From Caballeronia sp. M1242 (GTDB lineage Bacteria > Pseudomonadota > Gammaproteobacteria > Burkholderiales > Burkholderiaceae), in the NCBI RefSeq assembly GCF_017220215.1, contig NZ_CP071129.1, forward strand, positions 2,170,001 through 2,234,000: 64,000 bases of DNA, read 5' to 3'. The notes beneath the pieces are model-generated. The model saw only the letters and a list, made by a program, of their open reading frames with translations, did no database searches and was not told the DNA's origin. Position numbers and translations under genes: made by a program. Below, piece after piece: positions 37,886-47,370 of this stretch; position 1 is the stretch's first letter, and every line of letters begins with the position of its first letter.

Positions 37886-40245
37886 GACCGCGCGCTCCTC
37901 ACCGCATTGACCGCGCGCAGGATCTCCTCGGACGTCGCGGGCGCGTTCAGCGGCGGATTCACCTTGTGATCGCCGACCGCGGAGACTGCATCGCGGATCG
38001 CGAAGAACACCGAAAACGGCAGCAGCAGCGGCGGCTCGCCCACCGCCTTCGAGCGATGAATGCTGTCTTCCGCGTTGCGATTCTTGAAGAGCGACACGCG
38101 GAAATCGGCGGGCATGTCGTTGACCGTCGGGATCTTGTAGGTCGACGGCGCGTGCGTCATCAGCTTGCCGTCCTTGTTCCACCAGAGTTCTTCCGTCGTG
38201 AGCCAGCCCATGCCTTGCACGAACGCGCCCTCCACTTGCCCGATGTCGAGCGCCGGATTCAGCGACGCGCCTACGTCATGCAGCGCATCCGCGCGCAGCA
38301 CGCGCATTTCGCCGGTGAGCGTGTCGATCACTACTTCCGACACCGCCGCGCCGTAGGAGTAATAGAAGAACGGGCGGCCCTGCATCGTCGCCTGATCCCA
38401 GTAGAGCTTCGGCGTCGCGTAGAAGCCGTCGGACCACAGTTGCACGCGCGCGAGATACGCCTTCGCGACGACTTCGCCGAACGGAATCGCATCTTCGCCG
38501 ACGATCACGCAGTCGTTGGCAAAGCGCACGCTCGCCGCCGGCACCGTGCCCGCGCCGAACTTCTCCGCCGCGAATGTCGCGAGCCGCTCGCGCAGTTGAC
38601 GCGCGGCGTCCTGCGCGGCCTTGCCGTTTAAATCCGTTCCGGTCGATGCCGCCGTCGCCGATGTATTCGCCACCTTGCTCGTGTCCGTCGCCGTCACGCG
38701 CACGCGGCCGAAGTCGATGCCGAGTTCATGCGCGACGACTTGCGCCACCTTCGTGTTCAGGCCCTGGCCCATTTCGGTGCCGCCGTGGTTCACGAGAATC
38801 GAGCCATCGGTGTAGATATGGACCAGCGCGCCGGCCTGATTGAAGTGCGTGACGTTGAACGCGATGCCGAACTTCACCGGCGTCAGCGCGAGGCCCTTCT
38901 TCAGAATCGCGTTGTCCGCGTTGAACTCGCGCACGGCTTCGCGGCGGCGGCGATAGTCGCTCGTCGCGGCCAGTTCGGCGATCAGCTCGTGCAGCACGTT
39001 GTCCTCGACCGTCTGGCCATACGGCGTGCGGTTGTTCTCCGTCTTGCCGTAGAGATTCGCGATGCGGACATCGAGCGGATCGCGGCCCACCGAACGCGCG
39101 ATGTTGTCCATGATGTACTCGATCGCGAACGCGCCCTGCGGCCCGCCGAAGCCGCGAAACGCGGTGTTCGACTGCGTGTTGGTCTTGCCGCAATAGCCTT
39201 CGATGGCGACATTCGGCAGCCAGTACGCGTTGTCGAAGTGGCAGACGGCGCGCGTCATCACCGGGCCTGAGAGATCGGCGGAAAAGCCGCAGCGGGAAGT
39301 CATGTCGACGGCCACGCCCTCGATCACGCCTTCGTCGTCATAACCCACTTCGAAGTCATACACGAAGTCGTGGCGCTTGCCGGTGATCATCATGTCGTCG
39401 TCGCGGTCGGGGCGCAGCTTCACCGGACACAACAGCTTCCACGCCGCGAGCGACGCGCAGCACGCGAAGATGCCCGACTGCGATTCCTTGCCGCCGAATC
39501 CGCCGCCCATGCGCCGGCATTCGACGAGCACGTTGTGCGAATGCACGCCGAGCACATGCGCGACGAGATGCTGCATTTCCGTCGGATGCTGCGTCGAGCA
39601 GTAGACGTGCATGCCGTCATCGTCCTTCGGCACGGCGTACGCAATCTGGCCTTCGAGATAGAACTGCTCCTGGCCGCCGAGCTTCATCGCGCCGCGTTCG
39701 TGATGCGCCGCCTTCGCCATCGCGCTTTCCGCATCGCCGCGCGCGAGCTTCAGCGGATTGAGCACGTACGATTCGGCGCGGCGCGCGTCCTCCGCCGTGA
39801 GCACGGCGGGCAAGTCTTCGAATTCGATCGCTGCGCGGCGCGCCGCGAGCCGCGCCGTGTCGTGCGACGTCGCGACCACGATGAACATCGGCTGGCCGAC
39901 GTACTGCACCACGCCCGGCGCGAGAATCGGATCGTCGTGGATGATCGGGCCGCAGTCGTTCACGCCGGGAATGTCGTCGGCGGTGAAGACGGCGACCACG
40001 CCCGGCGTCGCGCGCACGGCGTCGAAGTTCATCGACACGATCTTCGCGTGCGCCTTCGGGCTCAGCCCGAGCGCGGCGTGCAGCGTGCCCGCGACGGGCG
40101 GAATGTCGTCGGTGTAGCTCGCGCGGCCGCTCACGTGCAGATGCGCGGATTCATGCGGCCGCGAGACGTGGACCTGCTTGAACGCGTCGGCGTCGTTGAC
40201 GAGGGACTGCGCGTCGGCGAGAAAGGCTTCGGCTTGCTGATTCAT
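37882..40245 (-). CDS. xdhB: xanthine dehydrogenase molybdopterin-binding subunit
   Basis: Catalytic subunit of 787 residues for oxidation of hypoxanthine and xanthine to uric acid. Visible motifs are LEGQIAYAVP, RRMGGGFGGKES, TAFRGFGGPQG, TGTDLNGKAAQDAARQLRERL near residue 550, and KAVGEPPLLLPFSVFFAI with the catalytic glutamate. Length is usual for the bacterial XdhB type. It begins 14 bases after xdhA and is coupled to xdhC. Confidence 0.95.
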   Translation of the reverse strand: MNQQAEAFLADAQSLVNDADAFKQVHVSRPHESAHLHVSGRASYTDDIPPVAGTLHAALGLSPKAHAKIVSMNFDAVRATPGVVAVFTADDIPGVNDCGPIIHDDPILAPGVVQYVGQPMFIVVATSHDTARLAARRAAIEFEDLPAVLTAEDARRAESYVLNPLKLARGDAESAMAKAAHHERGAMKLGGQEQFYLEGQIAYAVPKDDDGMHVYCSTQHPTEMQHLVAHVLGVHSHNVLVECRRMGGGFGGKESQSGIFACCASLAAWKLLCPVKLRPDRDDDMMITGKRHDFVYDFEVGYDDEGVIEGVAVDMTSRCGFSADLSGPVMTRAVCHFDNAYWLPNVAIEGYCGKTNTQSNTAFRGFGGPQGAFAIEYIMDNIARSVGRDPLDVRIANLYGKTENNRTPYGQTVEDNVLHELIAELAATSDYRRRREAVREFNADNAILKKGLALTPVKFGIAFNVTHFNQAGALVHIYTDGSILVNHGGTEMGQGLNTKVAQVVAHELGIDFGRVRVTATDTSKVANTSATAASTGTDLNGKAAQDAARQLRERLATFAAEKFGAGTVPAASVRFANDCVIVGEDAIPFGEVVAKAYLARVQLWSDGFYATPKLYWDQATMQGRPFFYYSYGAAVSEVVIDTLTGEMRVLRADALHDVGASLNPALDIGQVEGAFVQGMGWLTTEELWWNKDGKLMTHAPSTYKIPTVNDMPADFRVSLFKNRNAEDSIHRSKAVGEPPLLLPFSVFFAIRDAVSAVGDHKVNPPLNAPATSEEILRAVNAVRSARS

Positions 40246-40259
40246 GTTCGTGTGTGTCC

Positions 40260-41774
40260 TTATTTCGCTTCGACGAGTTCGATCGCGCGCACATCCAGCT
40301 TCGATTTCGAGAGCGGATTGTGCGGGCGGGTCTCAAGCCAGAAGCGGTACAGCAGGCTCTTCGCCGTCTCCAGCCGATAGCCGCTGCTCGCGCGCATGTC
40401 GGTGAGCGGCGCGTAGTCCTCGCCGAGCGCGCGCATCGCGGCCTGCGCCGTCGCTTCGTGCCACTGCGCATCGGCGAGCGCGGCTTCGGCACGGGCGGCG
40501 CGCTTGGGCGTCGCGGCCATGCCGCCGAATGCGATGCGCGGCTCGCGGATCACGTCGCCCTCCGCGATATACGCGAACGCGGCGCACACGGCGGAGATGT
40601 CGGAGTCGAAGCGTTTGGACAGCTTATAAGTCCGGAAGCGCAGATTCGCGCGTTTTCCCGTGCGCGTCGGCACGCGCACCGCCGCGACGAATTCATGCTC
40701 GGCCATGTCCTTCTTCTGATACGCGAGGTACAGGTCTTCGAGCGGCAATTCGCGCGTGCCGTCGATGCTCGCCAGCACCACGCGCGCGTTCAGCGCGATG
40801 AGTCCAGGCATCGAATCGCCGATGGGCGAGCCGTTCGCCACGTTGCCGCCGAGCGTGCCGGCGTTGCGGATCGGCAGCGACGCGAACCGCAGCCACATCT
40901 CTTCCAGTTCGGGGTAGGTCTTCGCGAGTTCCGCATACGCGCGCTCGACGCTCACACCCGCGCCGATCTCGATCCACTCGTCCGTCGTCTCGACGCGCCT
41001 GAACGCATCGATCTGCCCGACGTAGACGATGTCGCCGATATCGCGCAATTGCTTCGTCACCCACAGGCCGACGTCCGTGCTGCCCGCGAGAATGCGCGCG
41101 TCCGGCTTCTCGGCCTTGATCTTCGCGAGCGCCTCGACGGTGCGCGGCGCGTCGAACTGGCGGCCGGCGTGCTCGTAGTGGAACGTGTCGTCGCGGGTGA
41201 TGCTGTCGAGCGTGCGCGCGAGCGACTGCACATCGACGGGCGCGAGCGGCGCGTGATCGAACATGCGCTCGGCCGCGTCGATGATCGGCCGGTAGCCCGT
41301 GCAGCGGCACAGGTTGCCGGTCAGCGCGTTGCTGATTTCCTCGCGCGAAGGCGTCGTGCGGTGCGCGCAGCCGGTGGTCGCGTGGCCGTGCTTTTCGTAG
41401 AGCGCGAACATCGACATGGCGAAGCCCGGCGTGCAGAAGCCGCACTGCGACCCGTGGCAATCGACGAGCGCCTGCTGCACCGGATGCAGCGAGCCGTCGG
41501 GCTGGCGCAGGTCTTCGACGGTGAAGAGCGCGCGGCCATCGAGCGTCGGCAGGAACTGCACGCACGCGTTGACCGCCTTGAACGCGACGCCGCCCGCGCC
41601 GTCCGGCTCGCCGACGACGACCGTGCACGCGCCGCAATCGCCCTCGGCGCAGCCTTCTTTGGTGCCGGTGCAGCGCGCGTCTTCGCGCAGATATTGAAGA
41701 ACGGTGCGCGTGGGCGACGCGCCGCTCACTTCGCGGATCGCGTTGCGGTGATAAAAGCGGATCGGCTGGGTCAT
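40260..41774 (-). CDS. xdhA: xanthine dehydrogenase small subunit (2Fe-2S and FAD)
   Basis: A 504-residue electron-transfer subunit. Two iron-sulfur sites are seen, CAEGDCGACTVVVG near residue 48 and CGFC plus CRCTG near residues 110-150, then the FAD-binding region ILAGSTDVGLWVTKQL and RNAGTLGGNVANGSPIGD. The start at 41774 (MTQPIRFYHRNAI) follows similarity; an ATG at 41798 with AAGAAG before it is also possible. It is first in the xdhABC operon and divergent from the MFS gene at 42114. Confidence 0.94.
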   Translation of the reverse strand: MTQPIRFYHRNAIREVSGASPTRTVLQYLREDARCTGTKEGCAEGDCGACTVVVGEPDGAGGVAFKAVNACVQFLPTLDGRALFTVEDLRQPDGSLHPVQQALVDCHGSQCGFCTPGFAMSMFALYEKHGHATTGCAHRTTPSREEISNALTGNLCRCTGYRPIIDAAERMFDHAPLAPVDVQSLARTLDSITRDDTFHYEHAGRQFDAPRTVEALAKIKAEKPDARILAGSTDVGLWVTKQLRDIGDIVYVGQIDAFRRVETTDEWIEIGAGVSVERAYAELAKTYPELEEMWLRFASLPIRNAGTLGGNVANGSPIGDSMPGLIALNARVVLASIDGTRELPLEDLYLAYQKKDMAEHEFVAAVRVPTRTGKRANLRFRTYKLSKRFDSDISAVCAAFAYIAEGDVIREPRIAFGGMAATPKRAARAEAALADAQWHEATAQAAMRALGEDYAPLTDMRASSGYRLETAKSLLYRFWLETRPHNPLSKSKLDVRAIELVEAK

Positions 41775-42113
41775 GACGAATGTCTCGCGGGGCTTCATGG
41801 CTTCTTGCTGGTTGCGCGGGGTGCGCAGCCGGTGGCGGAGAGGTTCGGCCGGGAATTTTCGGAATAGTCCGACCGCCTCGATGGTTCGAAAGCTATCACC
41901 GCCAAAATGTGGAACCCATAGCGGACATTGCATGAGCGACATATTCGCCCCGCGATAAGTCACCAGCGCCCCGCCCGACAAGGCTTTCAGCGATGCGGCA
42001 CGACCGTGCTTCCGGAAAATTTGGACCATCCAGTTACAAAACGGCTGCGACGCTGCGCCGCAACATATGGGAGAATCACGCCTTCGCGCCGAATTCAAGT
42101 CCGCACTTTCCCT

Positions 42114-43334
42114 ATGTCCACCCAGCCCCGCACCGCCGCCGCGCCGCAAGGCGATTTCGCCGTCACTCTACGGATCGTTTCGGTCGTGCTGTACACGTTC
42201 CTCTGCTATCTGACGATCGGCATTCCGCTCGCGGTGCTGCCGGGCTTCGTGCATACGGATTTGGGCTACGGCTCGGTGATGGCGGGCGCGGCGATCAGCG
42301 TCCAATACTTCGCCACGCTGCTGTCGCGGCCGCTCGCGGGCCGCACCGCCGACACGCTCGGGCCGAAGAAAACGGTGCTGTACGGCCTGGCCGCCTGCGC
42401 GGCGAGCGGCGTGCTGCTGCTGTGCTCCGCGCTCGCCGCGCAATGGCACGCGGTGAGCCTCGTGCTGCTGGTGATCGCGCGACTCGTGCTCGGCTTCGGC
42501 GAAAGCTGGGTCGGTACCGGATCGATCACATGGGGCATCGGGCGCGTGGGCGTCGCGCACAACGCGAAGGTGATCTCGTGGAACGGCATCGCGACGTACG
42601 GCGCGCTTGCGATCGGCGCGCCGCTCGGCGTCGCCATCGACCATTCGCTCGGCTTCGCGTCGCTCGGCTTCATCGTGATCGCGCTCGGCGGCATCGGCTA
42701 CTGGCTCGCGACGCGCATGGCGAGCGTGCCCATCGTGCACGGCGAGCGGATGTCGTATCGCAGCGTGTTCTTCCGCGTGCTGCCGCATGGGCTCGGACTC
42801 GCGCTCGGTTCCGCGGGCTTCGGGTCCATCGCCACGTTCATCACGCTTTTCTATGCCGCGCATCACTGGCCGAACGCGGCGCTTTCGCTCACCGTGTTCG
42901 GCACGACCTTCGTCGGCGCGCGCCTCCTGTTCGCCAACACGATCAAGGTCTACGGCGGTTTTCGCGTCGCCATCGTCTCGTTCGCGCTGGAATGCGCCGG
43001 CCTGCTGATGCTGTGGCTCTCCGCCGAACCCACCTTCGCCCTGGCGGGCGCGGCGTTGACCGGATGCGGCTTCGCGCTCGTGTTTCCGGCGCTCGGCGTG
43101 GAAGCGGTCGGCCTCGTGCCGCCCGCGAGCCGCGGCGCGGCGCTCTCCGCGTACTCGGTGTTCCTCGATTTGTCGCTCGGTCTGACCGGGCCGCTCGCGG
43201 GCTATGTCGCGGGCGAATTCGGCTACGGCTCGGTGTTCCTGTTCGCGGCGCTGGCGGCGGCATCGGCGGTGGCGTTGTCGGTGGCGCTTTACATGCGCGC
43301 CGGGCGCGGCGTGGGCGGCCCGGCAACCGCGTGA
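42114..43334 (+). CDS. MFS transporter (YhhS/YfcJ-like)
   Basis: A 406-residue inner-membrane transporter of the major facilitator superfamily with twelve expected membrane segments. The loop 2-3 motif reads [18 protein letters not shown], and [19 protein letters not shown] and a repeat in the second half fit the drug/arabinose-type exporters. The substrate is unknown. The start at 42114 is at the beginning of the conserved region. It is divergent from xdhA. Confidence 0.85.
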   Translation: MSTQPRTAAAPQGDFAVTLRIVSVVLYTFLCYLTIGIPLAVLPGFVHTDLGYGSVMAGAAISVQYFATLLSRPLAGRTADTLGPKKTVLYGLAACAASGVLLLCSALAAQWHAVSLVLLVIARLVLGFGESWVGTGSITWGIGRVGVAHNAKVISWNGIATYGALAIGAPLGVAIDHSLGFASLGFIVIALGGIGYWLATRMASVPIVHGERMSYRSVFFRVLPHGLGLALGSAGFGSIATFITLFYAAHHWPNAALSLTVFGTTFVGARLLFANTIKVYGGFRVAIVSFALECAGLLMLWLSAEPTFALAGAALTGCGFALVFPALGVEAVGLVPPASRGAALSAYSVFLDLSLGLTGPLAGYVAGEFGYGSVFLFAALAAASAVALSVALYMRAGRGVGGPATA

Positions 43335-43446
43335 ACGGTCGATTCGCAAATCGCTCCACTCTCTCGTCCGAAAGAGCAGGCAAACGCCGGAAATTTTGCC
43401 CGCTCTTTGTCTTAAAATCGCCGCTTGGCCCCACAGCGTCCGATTT

Positions 43447-44193
43447 ATGAACTCGACCACGGAAGACCGCTGGCGCGACTTGCGCCCGGACCCGGACAGC
43501 GACACTCCGCTCTATCTGCAACTCGCCCGCAAGCTCGCCAACGCTATACACGACAACCGCTGGAACGCGGGCGAAGCGCTGCCGTCGGAGCGCGTGCTCT
43601 CGGAAGCGCTGGGCGTTTCGCGGATTACGTCGAGAAAGGCCATCGCGCTGCTGGTCGAGCAAGGGCTCATTCGACGCGAACAAGGCGCGGGCAGCTTCAT
43701 CCGGCCGCGTTACGAAGACCCGCTCTCGCGTCTGTCGAGCTTCTCCGAAATGCTGCGGCGGCGCGGCTTCCAGCCGAGTTCGAAGTGGCTTTCGCGCACC
43801 ATCGAGCCGGCCAATCGCGAAGAAGTGATTCAGCTCGGTCTCTCGCCCGCGGCCACCGTTGCGCGCCTGAAGCGCCTGCGCCTTGCCGACGACACCGTGA
43901 TGGCCGTCGAGAACTCCACCTTTCCCGCCGCGCTGATTCCCGATCCGCTCGCCATCGGCGATTCGCTCTACAGCTATCTCGACACGCGCGGCCTCTCCAT
44001 CGTGCGCGCGTTGCAGCACTTTCGCGCGGTGAACGCGAGTCCGGAGATTGCTGAACAGATGGGCATCGCGCCGCACGACGCGCTGTTGCTCATCACGCGC
44101 GTCGGCTACACGGCGGACCAGCGCGCGATCGAGCTGACCGATACCTACTGCCGCAACGACTACTACGACTTCGTCGCCGAGCTTCGCAAATAA
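43447..44193 (+). CDS. GntR-family regulator, HutC subfamily
   Basis: A 248-residue regulator. Residues 20-85 are the GntR winged helix (LPSERVLSEALGVSRITSRKAIALLVEQGLIRR in parts), and residues 95-245 a UTRA ligand domain (SFSEMLRRRGFQPSSKWL and RVGYTADQRAIELTDTYCR). This subfamily includes NagR and HutC, which respond to sugar phosphates or urocanate; no matching enzyme genes lie nearby. TAAAAT at 43413-43418 may be the -10 box, with no good -35. It lies 14 bases before an MFS exporter gene. Confidence 0.9.
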   Translation: MNSTTEDRWRDLRPDPDSDTPLYLQLARKLANAIHDNRWNAGEALPSERVLSEALGVSRITSRKAIALLVEQGLIRREQGAGSFIRPRYEDPLSRLSSFSEMLRRRGFQPSSKWLSRTIEPANREEVIQLGLSPAATVARLKRLRLADDTVMAVENSTFPAALIPDPLAIGDSLYSYLDTRGLSIVRALQHFRAVNASPEIAEQMGIAPHDALLLITRVGYTADQRAIELTDTYCRNDYYDFVAELRK

Positions 44194-44207
44194 CGACGTC
44201 GCCCGCC

Positions 44208-45641
44208 ATGACCGACACCGCCACAGTCCAGCCGTCCGACCGATCGCTCACCATCATGCTGTGGCTCGTCGCGACGGGCTTCTTCATGCAGACGCTCGAC
44301 TCGACCATCGTCAACACCGCGCTGCCCGCGATGGCGCGAAGCCTCGGCGAAGCGCCGCTGCGCATGCAGGGCGTCGTGATCGCGTACTCGCTGACCATGG
44401 CGATGATGATCCCGGTCTCCGGCTGGCTCGCGGACAAGCTCGGCACGCGGCGCGTGTTTTTCAGCGCGATTCTGATCTTCACCATCGGCTCGCTGTTGTG
44501 CGCGAAGGCGCAGTCGCTCACCGGGCTCGTCGCGTTTCGCGTGGTGCAGGGCGTGGGCGGCGCGATGCTGCTGCCGGTCGGCCGGCTCGCCGTGCTGCGC
44601 GTCTTTCCGGCGGAGCGTTACCTTTCGGCGCTCGCGTTCGTCGCGATTCCGGGGCTCATCGGGCCGCTCATCGGTCCGACGCTCGGCGGCTGGCTCGTGC
44701 AGATCGCGTCGTGGCACTGGATCTTTCTGATCAACGTGCCGGTCGGCGTGATCGGCTGCATCGCGACGAATCTGTACATGCCCGACAGCCGCAATCCCGC
44801 GACCGCGCGCTTCGATCTCGCGGGCTATCTGCTGCTCGCGGTCGGCATGGTGGCGCTGACCATTTCGCTCGACGGTCTCGCCGATCTCGGCCTTCAGCAC
44901 GCTATCGTGCTCGTGTTGCTGATTCTGAGCGTCGGCTGCTTCGTCGCTTACGGGCTGCACGCGACGCGCGCCGCGCAACCCATCTTCTCGCTCGATCTCT
45001 TCAAGATTCACACGTTCAGCGTCGGCTTGCTCGGCAACCTGTTCGCGCGGATCGGCAGCGGCGCGATGCCGTATCTCATTCCGCTTCTGCTGCAAGTGAG
45101 CCTCGGCTATACGCCGTTCCAGGCCGGCATGATGATGCTGCCCGTCGCCGCCGCCGGCATGGCGAGCAAGCGGCTCGTCACGCGGCTGATCGAACGCGTC
45201 GGTTACCGGCGCGTGCTGGTGACGAATACCGTGCTCGTCGGCCTGATGATGGCGAGCTTCGCGCTCACGAGCGCGCATCAGCCGCTATGGCTGCGGCTCG
45301 TGCAACTGGCCGCGTTCGGCGCCGTGAATTCGATGCAGTTCACCGCGATGAACACGCTCACGCTGAAGGACCTCGGCACCGGCGGCGCGAGCAGCGGCAA
45401 CAGCTTGTTTTCGCTCGTGCAGATGCTGTCGATGAGCCTCGGCGTGACCGTCGCGGGCGCGATCCTCTCGACGTTCACCGGGCTCCTTCCGCGTGTCACC
45501 GAAACGAATTCGCTGCCTGCGTTCCACGCGACCTTCCTGTGCGTGGGCGTCATCACGGCGGCGACCGCGTGGATCTTCGGGCAACTCGCGCCGGAAGTGC
45601 GCGGCGCGCGCAAGAAGCCGGACCCGTCGGAAGCAAACTGA
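44208..45641 (+). CDS. DHA2-family MFS exporter, MdtD-like
   Basis: A 477-residue transporter with fourteen expected membrane segments. FFMQTLDSTIVNTALPAMA near the start, GWLADKLGTRRVFF and VVQGVGGAMLLPVGRLAVLR in the first half and MNTLTLKDL plus ASSGNSLFS in the second follow E. coli MdtD closely in order. Substrate unknown, probably a drug or metabolite. It follows the GntR gene directly and may be controlled by it. Confidence 0.88.
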   Translation: MTDTATVQPSDRSLTIMLWLVATGFFMQTLDSTIVNTALPAMARSLGEAPLRMQGVVIAYSLTMAMMIPVSGWLADKLGTRRVFFSAILIFTIGSLLCAKAQSLTGLVAFRVVQGVGGAMLLPVGRLAVLRVFPAERYLSALAFVAIPGLIGPLIGPTLGGWLVQIASWHWIFLINVPVGVIGCIATNLYMPDSRNPATARFDLAGYLLLAVGMVALTISLDGLADLGLQHAIVLVLLILSVGCFVAYGLHATRAAQPIFSLDLFKIHTFSVGLLGNLFARIGSGAMPYLIPLLLQVSLGYTPFQAGMMMLPVAAAGMASKRLVTRLIERVGYRRVLVTNTVLVGLMMASFALTSAHQPLWLRLVQLAAFGAVNSMQFTAMNTLTLKDLGTGGASSGNSLFSLVQMLSMSLGVTVAGAILSTFTGLLPRVTETNSLPAFHATFLCVGVITAATAWIFGQLAPEVRGARKKPDPSEAN

Positions 45642-45865
45642 GCGATTGCGCTCCCCATCGCGACGTCGCGCAGCACCGCAGTGGTGCGCACGGCACCGCG
45701 ACGCGACGCCCGACGTCATCTCGACCCGCAATAAGCGGACGAATGCACGCGCCCCACTGCGCAAACCCGCGCCGATGCTCGATTCGCATGCTTCTTGCTC
45801 GAATGATCGGATGCGATCTTGTAAACTGCCGCTATCTCATAAAGCCGATCGACGCCCGTTAGACC

Positions 45866-47140
45866 ATGAGCATGGTTGATCTCGACCCTCCCCGCTTCCA
45901 GCCGCCGCGCCCTGTTGCCGGCGACGACGGCTCGCGTCGCACCGTGCTGTATGGCGAATACACCGTCTTCAGCGTGTTTCAGCCGGTGTTTTCGGTGTCG
46001 CACCGGCGGGCGATCGGCTATCACGCGTCGCTGCGGGCGCGCGACGAGACGCATCGGCATGTGCCGTCGCACGAGGTCTTCACGCAGGCGGCGCGGCGCG
46101 GCGACTTGCTGGAACTCGGCCGGCTCGCCGAATCGCTGCATCTGGGCAACTTCAATGCGTTCGACAGCCACGACGAATGGCTTTTCCTGAGCCTTCACCC
46201 GGCCGCGCTGATGGACACGAGCTACGGCGACGCGCTACTCGCCGCGCTGAAGGACATCGGCCTGCCGCCGCAGCGCGTGGTGCTCGAAGTGCCCGAGCAG
46301 GCGGGCGGCGAGACGACGCGCTTTTCCGAAATCGTCGATTCGCTGCGCAAGTCGGGCTTTTTGATCGCGCTCGACGGCTTCGGCGTGAAGCATTCGAACA
46401 TCGACCGCGTGTGGCAGTTGCGGCCGGACATCGTCTCGCTCGACCGCTGCATTCTTCAGCAGGCGACCGAGCATTCGCATATCGAGCGCGTGTTGCCGCG
46501 GCTCGTGTCGCTGCTTCACGAATCCGGCCAGCTCGTGCTGATGGGCGGCCTCGCCACCGAACGCGACGCGCTGATCGCGCTCGAATGCAATGTCGATTTC
46601 GTGCAGGGCGCGTATTTCGCGCAGCCGAGCGTCGACGCCGTGCACAGCGAAGTCGCCGCAAAAACGATGGACGCGCTCTCGGCGGCATCGCGCGAACGGG
46701 TCGCGGCCCGCGAGCGCGCGCAGGCCGCGCGGCTCGAACCGTACGTGAGTGGACTGGAACGCGCCGCCGTCAAGCTGATGGAAGGCGAGGCGCTCGCCGC
46801 CGCCACGAGCGAATTGCTGCAACTGGCCGACACCGCGCGCTGCTTCCTGCTCGACCACGCGGGCAGGCAGATCGGCGACAACGTGGTGCCTGTCGTGCGC
46901 ACGTCGCAGCGCGCGAAACGCTTCAGCCCGCTGCTGCATTCGGAAGGCGCAAGCTGGGAACGCCGGCCTTATTTCATCGAGGCGCTGCGCGCGCCGGGGC
47001 GCGTGCATCTGACGGCACCCTATTTGTCGATAAACGAGGCGCACCTGTGCGTGACCGCGTCCATCGCGGCGCAAACGCCTTACGGGCTTCAGGTGCTGTG
47101 CGTCGACATCAACTGGGAAGGCGTGCCGAAGCGCCGCTGA
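45866..47140 (+). CDS. degenerate EAL-domain protein with C-terminal sensory domain
   Basis: A 424-residue soluble protein. Residues 30-265 have the fold of a cyclic-di-GMP phosphodiesterase, but the key motifs are changed: EAL is HAS (residues 53-55), the DDFG motif is DGFG, and the AEGVE motif is MGGLATE. Hydrolysis is therefore unlikely, though binding of c-di-GMP or a partner is possible. Residues 285-420 resemble the PAS-like YkuI C-terminal domain. It stands alone; a hairpin follows its stop. Confidence 0.85.
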   Translation: MSMVDLDPPRFQPPRPVAGDDGSRRTVLYGEYTVFSVFQPVFSVSHRRAIGYHASLRARDETHRHVPSHEVFTQAARRGDLLELGRLAESLHLGNFNAFDSHDEWLFLSLHPAALMDTSYGDALLAALKDIGLPPQRVVLEVPEQAGGETTRFSEIVDSLRKSGFLIALDGFGVKHSNIDRVWQLRPDIVSLDRCILQQATEHSHIERVLPRLVSLLHESGQLVLMGGLATERDALIALECNVDFVQGAYFAQPSVDAVHSEVAAKTMDALSAASRERVAARERAQAARLEPYVSGLERAAVKLMEGEALAAATSELLQLADTARCFLLDHAGRQIGDNVVPVVRTSQRAKRFSPLLHSEGASWERRPYFIEALRAPGRVHLTAPYLSINEAHLCVTASIAAQTPYGLQVLCVDINWEGVPKRR

Positions 47141-47154
47141 GACGCGTTTCTTCC

Positions 47155-47182
47155 ATGCGGCGCTTACTTAATAGCGCCGCAT
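47155..47182. terminator. hairpin without T-run after the EAL gene
   Basis: A ten-base perfect inverted repeat, ATGCGGCGCT and AGCGCCGCAT, with an eight-base AT-rich loop, 15 bases past the stop. It lacks a T-run, so it may be a weak terminator or mRNA-stabilising structure. Confidence 0.45.
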
Positions 47183-47370
47183 CCGTCCCCGAAAGCAAGC
47201 GGTCCCAAACAATTCACAAAACCTAGGGAAACAGATACCGTACTGTCTCGGGCGCGCGACACGAGTGCCCTAACGCACAGAGCTAGAAAAAGAGCCCTCG
47301 TTATTCTGTACGCAAACGGTTCGGCGGCGCCCGCCCGAATCTCACGACGAATGATCGCAACGAGGAAATC

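Noticed and set aside
37886..38182. Upstream part of the open frame containing xdhC, considered as its missing N-terminal domain
   Set aside because: The translation is a shadow of xdhB and has no CoxI-type motif or cysteine; the ATGA start at 37885 explains the gene.
44208..45641. Assigning the MFS exporter the gene name mdtD
   Set aside because: The pattern resembles E. coli MdtD, but the neighbourhood lacks mdtABC and baeSR, so orthology is not supported.
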